Origin: Streptomyces nitrosporeus
GTDB taxonomy: Bacteria > Actinomycetota > Actinomycetes > Streptomycetales > Streptomycetaceae
Direction of reading: 5' to 3'
Assembly: GCF_008704555.1 (NCBI RefSeq)
Contig: NZ_CP023702.1
Coordinates: forward strand, 1,364,001 to 1,428,000
Length of the DNA stretch: 64,000 nt
Numbering within the stretch: the first letter of the stretch is position 1; the number at the start of each line of letters is the position of its first letter. Position numbers and translations under genes: made by a program. The notes below the pieces were generated by a model. That model did no database searches, was not told the origin of the DNA, and saw nothing but the letters and a program-made list of their open reading frames with translations. Shown in pieces: positions 37,944 through 49,900 of the stretch.

Positions 37944-40900
37944 GTGTCCCTGGAGTTCCCGCCCGAATGTGCCTGGCTGTTCGCCGCGCTCACCGGTGAG
38001 AAGCCGCCGAACGGCGACGAGGACCGGATGTTCGAGCTGGCCGAGGTCCACAAGGACCTGCACGGCAAGCTGTCGAACGACCTCAAGCAGCAGATCGCCG
38101 AAGCCCTCGGCTTCACCAGGCAGAGTTTCGACGGGGACGCCGCCGACATGTACCAGGCGGCCATGAAGAGCTTCATCGGCGAGGAGGGGCTCAACTACTT
38201 CGACGCGGTCGCCGACCAGGCCAAACTCCTCGGGGAGTTCACCCGCAAGGGCGCGACCCAGCTCCAGTACACCAAGTACATGATCATCGCCCAGCTCGTG
38301 GAGCTGCTCTTCGAGGCGGTCGTGGCGGCGGCGCTGGCCTTCTTCTTCGGCGCGTCGATCCAGGCGTACCTGGCGAAGGTGGCGATCGTCCGGTTCCTGA
38401 TCCGCTCGTGGCTCGGGCGGCTGGTCATGACGCTGCTCATGCATCAGGTGATCAACGTGGGCATGGGCGTCGCCATGGACCTCCTCGTCCAGTGGTCGCA
38501 ACTGAACCAGGGCTCCAGGGACTCGTACGACGGTTCGCTCACCAAGGGCGCGGCCCTCTCGGGGATGGTCCAGGGGCTCATGGCCGGCCCCTTCCAGTTC
38601 CTGGGCAACAAGTTCGGCAAGGGTCTCGCCAGGATCTTCGGCAAGGACGGCGGCAAGAACCTCGGCAAGCAGATCGACGGCGCCTTCCCGCCGCCTTTGG
38701 TTCACGGGCCGAAGGGGCCGGGCGGGGCGGGGCCCAAGGCGCCGAAGACCTTCGGTGCCGACATCGCCAAGAACTTCGCCGACCATCTGCCGAACACCGC
38801 GGGACCCGGTGGCAAGGCGGCCGGCGACCGGTTCGTCCACTCCGTGGGCGAGACCTTCAAGAAGCACCTGGGCGGCGACACGGCCCGCGACGCCGGCCGC
38901 GACTGGGCGCGGTCGCTGCTGGAGAACACCGGGAAGAAGGATCTCGCCGAGTCGCTGGGCAAGACCCTCAAACCGCTGGGCGACGTGGCGGACGGCCCGC
39001 TGGGCAAGGTGCTGAGCCAGGGCACGGCCGACGCCCTCGGCAGGAACATCCTGCAGTCGATGGCCGGCGCGGGCGCCCACGGCCTGGGCAAGGGCGTGTT
39101 CGAGGGCGGGCACGCCGCGGTCTCCGAGGGCACGTACAACCTGATCTTCAGCGATGAGCACACCTTCAAGACCTCCGGTCTGACCTTCGGATCGGGCATG
39201 GTCGAGGGCAGGATCGGCCATCTGCTGGAGACCGGCGGCGAGCACCTCGGCGACGCCGCCCGCACCAAGGTCCTGGAGGCCGGGCTGAAGCTGCCGGGGT
39301 CCGGACCGGAATCGCCCGGGAGCCATTTTGGGGGCGGGACGGGCCCGGGGCTCGCCACGACCGGCAACAGCGGGGCCGGCGGCGCCGGCCTGGACACCAC
39401 GACGCCGGTCCCCGACGACGGCACCGCGTCGCTCCTGTCGGACGACTCGAACGTCTCGGACATCCCGAACAGCCCGAACAGCCCGAACAGCCCGAACGAC
39501 TCCGGCACGCCGGGACAGCAGAACACGTCGGACCAGGTCAGCCCCGTCCCCGCAGCGGAGGTCCGGTACGACGAGGACGGCTACGAACTGCTCGACGTGT
39601 CCGGTCCCTCCCGCGACGACGAGAGCGTCCTCGGCCCCGACGGCCAGGAGGACCCGCCGCACGCGGTCCCGTCCCTCGTCGGCGGCCCCTCCCTCCTGCC
39701 CCAGCAAGCGGGCGGGCCGCCGGTGACCTCGGCGAACGCCCCCGCGCCGGCGACCGCCACGAACACCGGCACGCCGGCCCCCGCCGCCAACAACGCCCAG
39801 AAGGACCAGAACCCGGCCACCACCAGCACCTCGTCGAACTCCACCTCCTCGTCCACCGGACCGGGCAACCCGGCGTCGGGTCCCGGCACCACCTCGACGA
39901 CGCCCCTCACGGAGCAGGAGCGGGAACAGGAGCAGGAGCAGACGCGGGAGCAGACCCAGACCCAGGACCAGAACCGGGAGTCCGCCCCGCGGACCCTCTC
40001 GCAGGAGGAGAACCGGCTCTCCCCCGCCGAGTCCCGGCTCGCCCCGTCCGAGGACGTCGACGAGACGGAACAGACCTCCCAGCAGTCCGGGCCCGCCTGG
40101 ACCGGAAGCCAGGCGCCCCCGGCCGGCCCGCCGGACACGGTCATCCCCATCGTCAGCGAAGCCCCCGGGCACCTCACCCTCGAATTCGAAGCCGAGGAGG
40201 ACACGGGGCAGGACGGCGGGAACGTCGCCCCGGACGATTCCTCCGTCCCGTCGTCCGTCCCCCAGCCACCACCACCGCCGCCCACCCCGCCGACGGCCAC
40301 CCGGCCGCCGTCCACCCCGCCGACGGAGCCCTCCTCGTCCTCGGAAGACCCGGCGCTCTCCGACGAGGTGCGGAACTTCGGAACCGGGGCGGGCGAGGGC
40401 GTGAGCGGCGTCCACCTCACGCCGATCACCGCCCAGGTGGCCACCGGCCTCCAGCAGCAGGCACTGGCCCGGCTGGAGGAGACCGCCGGCCCGCTCACCA
40501 CGAAGCAGCGTGCCGACGCCGTCACCCGGCTCGCCGCACTGCTGTCCCCGCAGGCCCTCCAGGACAACCGCCTGATGCTGCTCAGCAGGGACGGGCACCG
40601 GATCACCCTGGACGTCGGGGGCGTGCCGCGCTCACTGGACGTACAGCTGCGGCTGGAGAAGCCACGGCCCTCCACGCTGTTCGGCACGGGCAACCGGATG
40701 CCGCCGCACAACAACGAGCAGCGCCACGCGGCCGCCTTCGACAGCACGTCGACGTCCTCCACCACCGCGGTGCGCACCGTGTCCCTGAACCCGTTCTCCA
40801 ACACCTTCAGCGCGATCAAGGAATTCCTCGGTATCACCGGGGTGCCCGCCTCGCTGAACTTCAACCTCACCCATCAGCAGCGGAGCCTGTCCACGACGGT

Positions 40901-43900
40901 GAGCGGGGCGGTCAACGCCACGAGCCTGCTGCGCAGTTCGGAGCCGGCCAGCCCCTTCGACTACTCGGCGCTGGGCCGGGTCCGGGAGGCCGCCACGACC
41001 CCGTTCCCGGAGATCTCCCAGGACCGGGCGGAGGTACGCGAACTCGGTACGGTGACCGCGTGGTTCCCCGAGCACCTCGCCACGCCCGCCTACCGGGCGG
41101 CGGAGGGCGACGTCTTCGACGCGCGGGACCCCAGCACCCTCGAGAAGCACCTCGACGAATCACCGCTGTGGGTGCTGGACTCGATGTCCGACCCCGGCAG
41201 TCTGCTGCGCGAGGTGCGGTCCCGGTTCGGCGACCGCCTCTCCGCGCTCGACACCGGTTCGCTGGCCGCCCTGGAGAAGTTCCTGGGCCCCGAACACCTC
41301 CTCGGGGCCCTCCCCGTGCAACGCGCGACCGAAGACCCCGGCGGGAGTACGGGCACCTGGTCGCCGGTCCTGGTGGACAGGAAGGGCAACGCACTCGGCG
41401 TCTTCAAGGTCACCGCGGAGGTGACGGGCCGGGCGGGCCGGAACATCCGGGTCGGCCCGAAGTACAGTCTGGAGCGCTTCCTGGAGCGCCAGCTGAAGGC
41501 CGACTCGCTGGCGAAGGTGTCGTACGCGTACGGCGGCGAGGCCGTCGTGGGCGGCGTCCTCAACAAGAAGCCGGCCGAGGCGGACAAGGCGTTCCGGGAC
41601 TTCCACCTGGGCGGCTCCCTGGTGCCCAAGGGCGGCTACAGCAAGCAGGGGGACCGCGCGCTGGGCGCCGGTGCCACGCACAGCCTGACGCGCAACATCC
41701 GTACCAACGGCGGCCATGTGCTGATCCCGGCGAACGTGGTCTACCACGTGGAGTTCATCCCGGCGGACGGGACGCGCAGCACACCGCGGCCCATGCCGGC
41801 CACCCCGGTGCGGATCAGGGTGCTCACCCCGGAGACCGCGCGGGGCGACAGGCCCACGGACGGGGCGGGGAAGCAGGCGCCCACCGAGGTGGCGCGGCTG
41901 GACGCCATCGGACTGACCACCACCCCGCTGCGGGTGCACGGCAGCGGGGTCACCCCGGTGCTGGAGCAGGTGCGCGACTGGCTCCAGGACAACGGCTACC
42001 TGCCGGAGCCGGGCGGACAGGACAGCCCGCTCATGGACGAACGCCTGGTCAAGGCCCGGCTGGAGAACCTGCGGAAGATCTCGCTGCTGGGCTCGCAGCA
42101 CGGCCTCCTCGGCATCATGGACGAGCTGGTCGACGGCGGTGCCACGCTGCACTTCGGCAAGCCCGCGACCGGCGGCGGCGTGGACCGCGTCCAGCTGCGC
42201 CTGGCCCTGGACCGGGTTCCCGGCGACAACCGCGCCCCCACCCACCTCACCTCGCTGAGCGACGTCCATCTGCCCAACATCGCCAGCCTCTCCGTGCCCG
42301 GCACCAGCCAGAAGTCGTCGGGCAGCACCAAGACGCTCCAAGTCGGCGGCCAGCTGACCGGTCTGGCGCCCGGCCACTTCAGGGGCGGGCTCACGGCGGA
42401 CTACAAGGGCACCTGGCAGACGACGGAAACCTCGACGGCCGGCTCGGCGGTCTCCCACGCCCAGATGATCATCACGACCGGCCAGACGACGGAGGTCTTC
42501 CGGGTCCCGGCCTTCTTCACGGCGGAGATCACCGGCGGGTCCCGGCAGCTGCCCGCCGCCCCGTTCACCTCGGACACCGAGCCGGTGTACGTCGATCTCG
42601 CGGTTCCGGAGAAGCGCACCGGGAACACGTCGGCGGCCTACGGGGAGGCGGTGCTGCAGCCGTCGGACACCCCGCTGCCCTCCGCCGAGAAGACGTTCCT
42701 GCTGCCCGACAGCTCCCTCGTCGACGTCGTACGCGGCAGGAAGCAGCTGTACCAGGCGGTCGAGGCGATCCTGGCGGAGCTCTCGGAACCCCCGGCGGAG
42801 CAGGAGCCCGGGCCCGGCCCTGTCACCCGGCCGACCGCGGACCCCCTCACCGGAACGGCCTCGGACCTGCCCGGGGCGTACCCGGGCGACATCCCCCTGA
42901 ACAGCCTGGACGGGTCCAGCGGTCCCGAGGGCCTGCCCCTGCCGGTCACCGCCACCCGCCCGGTCACCGCCTCGTCCTCCGCCCCGTCGTCCTGGTGGGC
43001 GGCCGCGGCGGGCGCCGCCAGGTCCGCCGCCGGCTCCCTGCTGAGCCTGGGCACGGTGGTCCGGCAGACCGTGACCGGAGGGGACCGGTCCGACCAGGGG
43101 ATGCTGCTGCACGAGGCGCTGCACGCACAGCTGACCCCCGCCGCCCTGATGGCGCGCGCGCACCAGATGGTGAAGGGCGTCTTCGTCATCGACGACCTGT
43201 TCGTGCCGGGGGTGACGGCGGGCACCGACCTGGTCGTCGAGGTACGTGCCGTACTGACCGATCCGCGGGACCTCGGCACCGTCACGCAGTACGGCGAGAC
43301 GAACCTCGGGGCCACCGACAGCGCCTCCTACCAGCGCACGAAGGCGTCCTCGCACGAGGGTGGCCCGGGCATCACCATGAAGTCCGGCCAGAGCCTCCAG
43401 GAGGCGGAGCGGGCCGCGGCCTCCACGCCGCCCGCGGCCGGCGGTCCGAAGCCGGTCACGGGCGGCGTGAGCCTGAAGCCCGTCTTCGGGCAGGGGAACA
43501 GCCGCTCGGTGACGACGTCGGCGTCGACCAACGTCACCCGGGTGCCCTCGGAGAGCGGCGTCCAGCACCGGATCAGCGCGGACATCACCTACGAGATAAC
43601 GGTCCGCCGCGGGCACCGGCGCCCCGTACCGCTGAACGAGGGCGCGGCGGCGGTGACCCGTACGGTGCACGTTCCGGGCGGGATCACCTTCCTCGCCACG
43701 GACGCCCAGCTGCGGCGCGGCGGAACGATGCTGGCGTCGTTCGCGGCCGGGGAGAACGGCACCCCCGGCCCGGCCACCGCCCGGCTGCCGTACCGGTTCG
43801 TCGAGCACGGCGCGCTCGGGCTCGCGGCCGTGCTGGAGGCGACGCCCCTCGCGCAACCGCTGCCGCCCCCGGGCACGGCCACCGTCCGGACCGCGAACCC

Positions 43901-46900
43901 GCCGCAGACCCCGCAGGGATCCCACGCCCAGGGGACCGGGAGCATGGAGCCCACCCGTCCCGACACCAACGAGGACCCCCGCCGGCCCCACCTCCTGCGC
44001 GAGCGGCTCACCGAACTGGTGGAGGCTCACGCACCGGGCAGCCTCACGCCCGGCCACCGCGACTACGTACCCGGACTGGCCCAGCGCATCGCCGACTACA
44101 CCTCGCCCGCAGGTCTCGGCGCACTGCCGGGCCAGGGCCGGGACGGGCATCTGACCTTCTCCTTCCCGTACACCGGTGGTGCGGTCACCCGCACCGTCAC
44201 CGTGCGGGTGCACGGCAGGCCGGCCTGGACGAAGGCGCAGCTCCAGCAGGTGCGCGGCCGTAAGGCGAACGCCGGTGCGGGGGTGGAGAACTACTCCGCG
44301 CACTCCCCCGCGAACGTCACCGAGAGCAGGAGCCGCTCCACCCGCTGGGCGCTCTCCGCGCCGGCCGCCGTCGTGCTGCCGTTCTCCGGCGGGAGCTCCC
44401 GGAAGACGACCGTCAGCCCTTCGGCCGGCGGCTCGACGAACCGCACCGACACCGTGACCACGACCGTCACGGGCGAGGACCGTGTGTGGCAGCGGGTGGA
44501 CAGCGGGAACGAGTTCACGCTCGGATACGTCTTCACCGCCGACCTGCACATCGAGGGGTCCGACCTGACGGCCCGTCCGTCGACGGAGGACGTCCACGGG
44601 CGGGTCACGCTGCGCTTCGCCGGGGACCATGACCAGCAGCAGGAGCTGGCGCCCCGGCCGGAGAACGAGCGGCTGTCCTACGGCGTCGGCACCACGGACC
44701 CGAGGCTCACCGGTCCGCTCGCCACCGCCACGCCGCTCCGGCCGACCGGGAACGAGGTCGCGTACGCGCTCAGCAACCAGCAAAAACTGCTGACCGCGAT
44801 ACAGGAGCTGGCGCCCGAACTGGCCGGCGGCGACCTCGGCAGCGGGCACACCGCCGACGGCGCCGCGGCACGGCTGACCGAGCTGCTGCACGGCGGGGAG
44901 ATCACCGTCGACCCGGTGCGTGCCGCGGCCGGGGCGGGCGGCTCCGTCAACGGAACGGAGAAGCCCCCCCGGGTCACTCTGTCCACCGAGGTGTTCCGCC
45001 CCCGGCTGATCGACACCACCAAGGGCGTGACGGTCGACCGGCTGAGGGTGACCGGGTTCAGTACCTCCTCCGGATCCTCGACCGCCCGCAACGGCACCTT
45101 CGGCCTGGGCGTGTCCGTGACACTGGGCCGGAAGGGCGACTACGACTTCGGCGGCTCGGCCCCCCTCCTGTCGTACCAGTCCACCCCCGGCGGGCAGGGC
45201 GGCGGGGTGTCCGCGCTCACCCGGCACTGGGAGAAGACCGGGGCCGCCGGGCAGCCCGACGCCGAAGCGGGCCTGCGCACGTACGAGGTCGAGGTCGACA
45301 CCGTCACCACCCTGACCGGTCCGGACGGGCAGGTCCGGTACGCGACGGGCACCGCCGTGCTGCGGGTGCCCGAACGCGACCTGCTGGGCCTCGGCGTGCT
45401 TCCCGAGGCCCACCGGGGCGACGGGGTCTTCGACCTGTCCGCCCCCGACGTGAAGGACCTCACCCCCGCCCGGCTCGCGCGGCTGATCACCGCTCCGGAC
45501 ATCAGGCTGCCGGACGGGGCCGTACCGCAGCTCTGGCTCGACCTGGGGAGGGACCCCACCCCCGCCGCCCGCGTCGAGGCGCTCTACCGCGCGCGGTCCA
45601 TCGCCGAGGAGAGCGGGGTGACGCTGGAGCTCGCGCTGCGCGACCAGGACGGGACCCGCATCTGGACCCTGGACCCGGAGAGCACCGTCTTCCCCGATCT
45701 GAACGGCGCGAAGGCCGAGCTCGACCGCGCCCGGGAGGTGCTGGACGGGCTCAGGGACGCACACGGCACGATCACCCCCGGCCGCGACCCTCACGAGGCA
45801 CTGCGGGATGCCACCCGGCGCGTCGCCGACGGTGAGGCGTCCCTGGCCCTGGCCCGGCGGGAACACGCCCGGCTCGTCGCCCTGACCTCCGGCTTCGAGC
45901 GGTCCGAGCCCCAGGCGCGCGAGGCCCTGCGGGAAGCGAACCGCATGCTGGAGGCCACCCGTGAGCGGCTGGCCGCGGCCGCCCCCGACCGGACCGAGGT
46001 CCTGGCCCGGCGCGAGTCCATGCTGCTCGAAGCGCTGGCGCCGCTGGAGCGCGAGGTGAGGGCGTACGACGATCTGGACACGGCGCGGCAGTCGCTGGGC
46101 GAGAAGGAGAGCGCACAGGAGCAGGCGCTGCGGGACAAGGAGACCGCCGAGCTGGAGCTCCGGTGGCACGAGGCGGCCCAGGACGTCGAGAAGGCGCAGG
46201 CGGAGCACATCGCGGCCGGGGTGCGGATGCTCGCGCTCGGCGAAATGATCGCGAAGGCGCACCTCGACGGCGGCTTCGAGGTGCCCGGTCTCCCGGTGCC
46301 GCCCCCCACCGACCCGAGCACGCAGTCGCTGGCCTCGCTCACCCCGCGGTGGCCCGCACCGAAGTCACCGGGCGACGGCACCCCGCCGGCGGCGACCGGA
46401 GTCAACGGCACCCGCGAGACCGGCCGGCGGACGAAGGACCCGGTACGGCCGGAGGAGGTGGCGGCGTTCGACGAGACGACGACCGCCGCGGTGCACACCG
46501 AGCGTTTCGACCCGAAGCTGGTGCAGTCCCGTCGTGAGGCGGGGCGTCTGGACGGCTCCATGACGCTGATCCGCAACCATGTGCGCCGGATGGCGCTGCC
46601 CGACGGGCGGACGGTCCGGCAGTTCTTCGTGACCCTGCCGGTGCGGCTCGTCGACGGTCTGGACGCCCAGGACCTGGCGGCCTTCCGGGCCCGGGTCCAG
46701 TCGGCGCTGGACGCCCATGTCAACACCGGTTATCTGCTGCCGGATTCGGGGGACCAGCTGCACGTCACGGCGGAGTTCGTGGAGTCGGCCCGGCACAGCG
46801 AGGCGGTGACGCTGTCGCGGTCGAACGGCGCGCCGGACCGCGCCGACCAGCGCCGGTGGGACCTCGGGCACGACGACGCGGTACTCGTGCACGAGATCCT

Positions 46901-49900
46901 GCACTACCTCGGGCTGGCCGACGAGTACTCCGATGCCCGGGAGCGGGCCGAGGACCGCCATCTGTTCCGGCGGAACGACCGGGCGAGCGCGGTGCACCGC
47001 GAGGGCCTCATGGCGAACACCGGCCGGCAGAGCCTGGAGAACCTGCCGGAGGAGTACCTCGCCACCATCGAACGGGTCAGTGAGAACGCGGTGATCCCGC
47101 TGCACACCGTCCCGGAACGGACGACGCCCGTGGAGGAGGCATCCGGGGACGGCACGCGGGAGGACACCGAGGAGAGCACCGAGGAGAACGCCGAGCAGGA
47201 GGCCGTACGCCGGCTGCGGCTGGCCGAGCACGCCGCCCTGACCGCGCGTCAGGAGCTGGACCTGCTCCGGGCCGAGGAGGCCGGAGGGCTGCGGATGCGG
47301 GCCGCCGCGCAGGAGCGCGCCCGGGCGGCCCGTGCCCTGGTCACCGGCGGCACCACGGGCGCCGAGGCCGCCGCACGCCTCGGCGCCTGGACCGAGCACC
47401 AGCAGGCGCTGCACGCCTACGGGACCGCCTCCCGGCAGGAGTCGGAGATCCGGCCGCCAGAGGGCCAGGGCTCCTCCCGCGGTCCCTCCCCCGCCCTCAC
47501 CGACGCCCGGCGGCGGCTGGCGCTCGCGCGGGCGGAGCTGGTCCGCACCACCGAGGCGCTCGCCGCGCTCGGTATCGACGCGGCGGAACTGGCCGCCCGG
47601 ATCGGCGCCTCCGACGCCCGCGTCACCGCCGAGCACGGCGGCGGGCTCCTGGGGGGCGCCTCACCTTCCCCGGACCATCTCTCCGGCCTGATGGCGATGG
47701 AGGTCGACGAGCCGGAAACGACGGCCTCCCGGTCCGTACCGGAGACGACGGCCTCCCCGTCCGTACCGGAAGCGATGGACCTCGACGTGCCGGAGCCCGA
47801 CGAGTCCGTGCCCAGCGGACCCGACCGGGAGTGGTCCCAGCCCGCCGCGGGCCGCGGGCAGCTCCCCCAGGTGGCCTTCGTCAACCGGGCGTTCGCCGAC
47901 CTCGCCGCGCCGGAGAGCCTGCGGGACCTCACCGAGAACGACTACCTCGCCTGGGTGGGCCAGAGCCTCCCCGACGACTCGACGCCCGGCGCCGCCCCCT
48001 ACCGGGTCTCCTACGTCGTCAACGCGATCGTCTCCGAGAGCGAACTGCGCGACCACCCCGAACGCCTCCAGGAGTTCCTGGACGCGGTCACCGAGCGGCT
48101 GAGCGGATTCCAGGGGCGGGTGGCGGTCGTCGTCGGCGTCAACGCACGCGCGGTGGGCAGCACCTCCGCGACGGGCCGCCAGAGCGCACCGACCACGTCA
48201 CAGCGGCGGGAGACGCACGACAGGATCCGCGAGACCATCCGCCGGGCCGCCGGACGGACCGCGTTCGCCCGCCCGCTGGCCGTGGTCCCGATGGTCATGA
48301 ACTGGCCCAGGGACAAGTCGTTCCCGTACGGGACGGCACGCAACAACGTCCTGGACAGCAACGCCAACCGGCACCTGGTGCGGTCCATGATGGGCCGCCG
48401 GATGCACCCGTACATCGCCTTCATGGACTTCGACACCTATCCGCACGTGGTGTCCACGCGCGACGGGCAGGAGACACGGGACGAGCACGTCTTCAGCTGG
48501 TTCGAGAACCGGCTGGAGACCGGCGAGGACTCGCAGCCGCTGCGCCCGCTGATGATGTCGGGCGGCTACCGCCTGCCGCGTGCGGACGAGGTGGAGGCGA
48601 CCGCGCGCCTGAAGGCGCTGACCGAGACCCGGTACGCCGCTCTGCTGGCGGAGAAGGGCAAGACCGCGACCTCGTCGTTCGAGGAGATGCTGCGGACCGT
48701 CCAGCACGAGATCGCCCATGACATGCGGGTACGGACCCGGCTGCGCGGACTGCACCCGCTGCTCCCGTACTCACCGGAGCCCAACCTCTTCGTCGACGCG
48801 GCGGCGACCCTGCTCACGGGTGCGGACGACCGGCACAAGCTGCGTTTCGGGCCGGGCGGGGCGGAGTTCCACACCCTGAGCCAGACCCTGAACCGGATCA
48901 ACGCGTGGGAGCTGAAGCAGGACCTGCCGCTGCCCGAGCCGCCCGCCCCGCATCCCGACCCCGTCACCGCGCTCCGGCAGCGGTGGGCGCACCTGCAGCG
49001 GCTCGAAGCGCAGCACACCCGGCGGAGGATCGCCGCCGAGAACCGGGTGCTGCCCCGGCGGGGCACCGCCTTCGTCGTGGAGTTCGAGCGGGCGGCGGTC
49101 CTCACCGACCTGTCCCGGCTGGTCGCGGGGCGGTGGGCGACCGGAGCGCTGCCGCAGGACCACGTGGGGCTGACCAATCCGTACCAGCGGATGTTCCACC
49201 AGAGCGAGTACGGGCAGGCGAACATCCAGGGAGGCCGGAACGGGCTGCAGCTGTCGCCGTTCCGCGACATCTGGGGCCAGCCCGGCTACCAGGACAACGA
49301 GGTCCTGGACAACACCGCTGAGGTCACGGCCATGCGGGGCCGGCCCCTGTGGGGCCACGCCACACAGCTCGTGAACACCGGCAACCCGCTCTGGCCCCTG
49401 CACCACCCGGCCCCGCTCGCGCACGGGGCACCGGTCGTCAACCGGGCCCCGGCACTGGCGGCCGGTCTGGACCCCCGGCTCGGCGTACCCGGGACGCATC
49501 CGGTCAGCATGGCCATCGCCGGCAGGGTGTCGGAGAGCCCGGACATCTGGGCGGGCCTCGACCCGAACGACATCAGGCTGTTCGCCCGCGCGCTCGCGGT
49601 GAGTGCCGACAACCCGTACTTCCTCGATCATCTGCGGTACTTCGCCCACGAGTACCTGCCGTCCTTCCGCGAGGGCCATGTGCCGGCCGGACCGATCGTG
49701 CAGCCGCTCGGGTCCGAGGGAACGCTCTTCCGGGCGCTCGACGAGGTGCTTCACGTGGGGCCGGGCGCGGACGGCGGGACGGTGCTCCAGGCGATCTGGA
49801 AGGGCCTGTACGCGAACACCGGCTCCCTCCAGCAGGTAGGCGTCCTGGTGGCCGGAGCAGACAGGCACGGCATCGGCGTGGAGGAGCTCTTCACCCGTCT

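Noticed and set aside
34161..40598. Minus-strand frame of about 2145 codons opposite the repeat protein and giant gene
   Set aside because: It is rich in Arg/Gly/Val with no recognisable domain and mirrors the wobble-GC bias of the plus-strand genes, which have ribosome sites, motifs and coupled starts.
41160..46262. Minus-strand frame of about 1700 codons opposite the giant gene
   Set aside because: Same compositional shadow; the plus strand carries clear domain motifs and an intact frame.
48705..48719. Second HEXXH (HEIAH, 3588-3592) in the giant protein as another protease
   Set aside because: It lies within the GT-like region, lacks a downstream Gly/third ligand and Met-turn, and could arise by chance.
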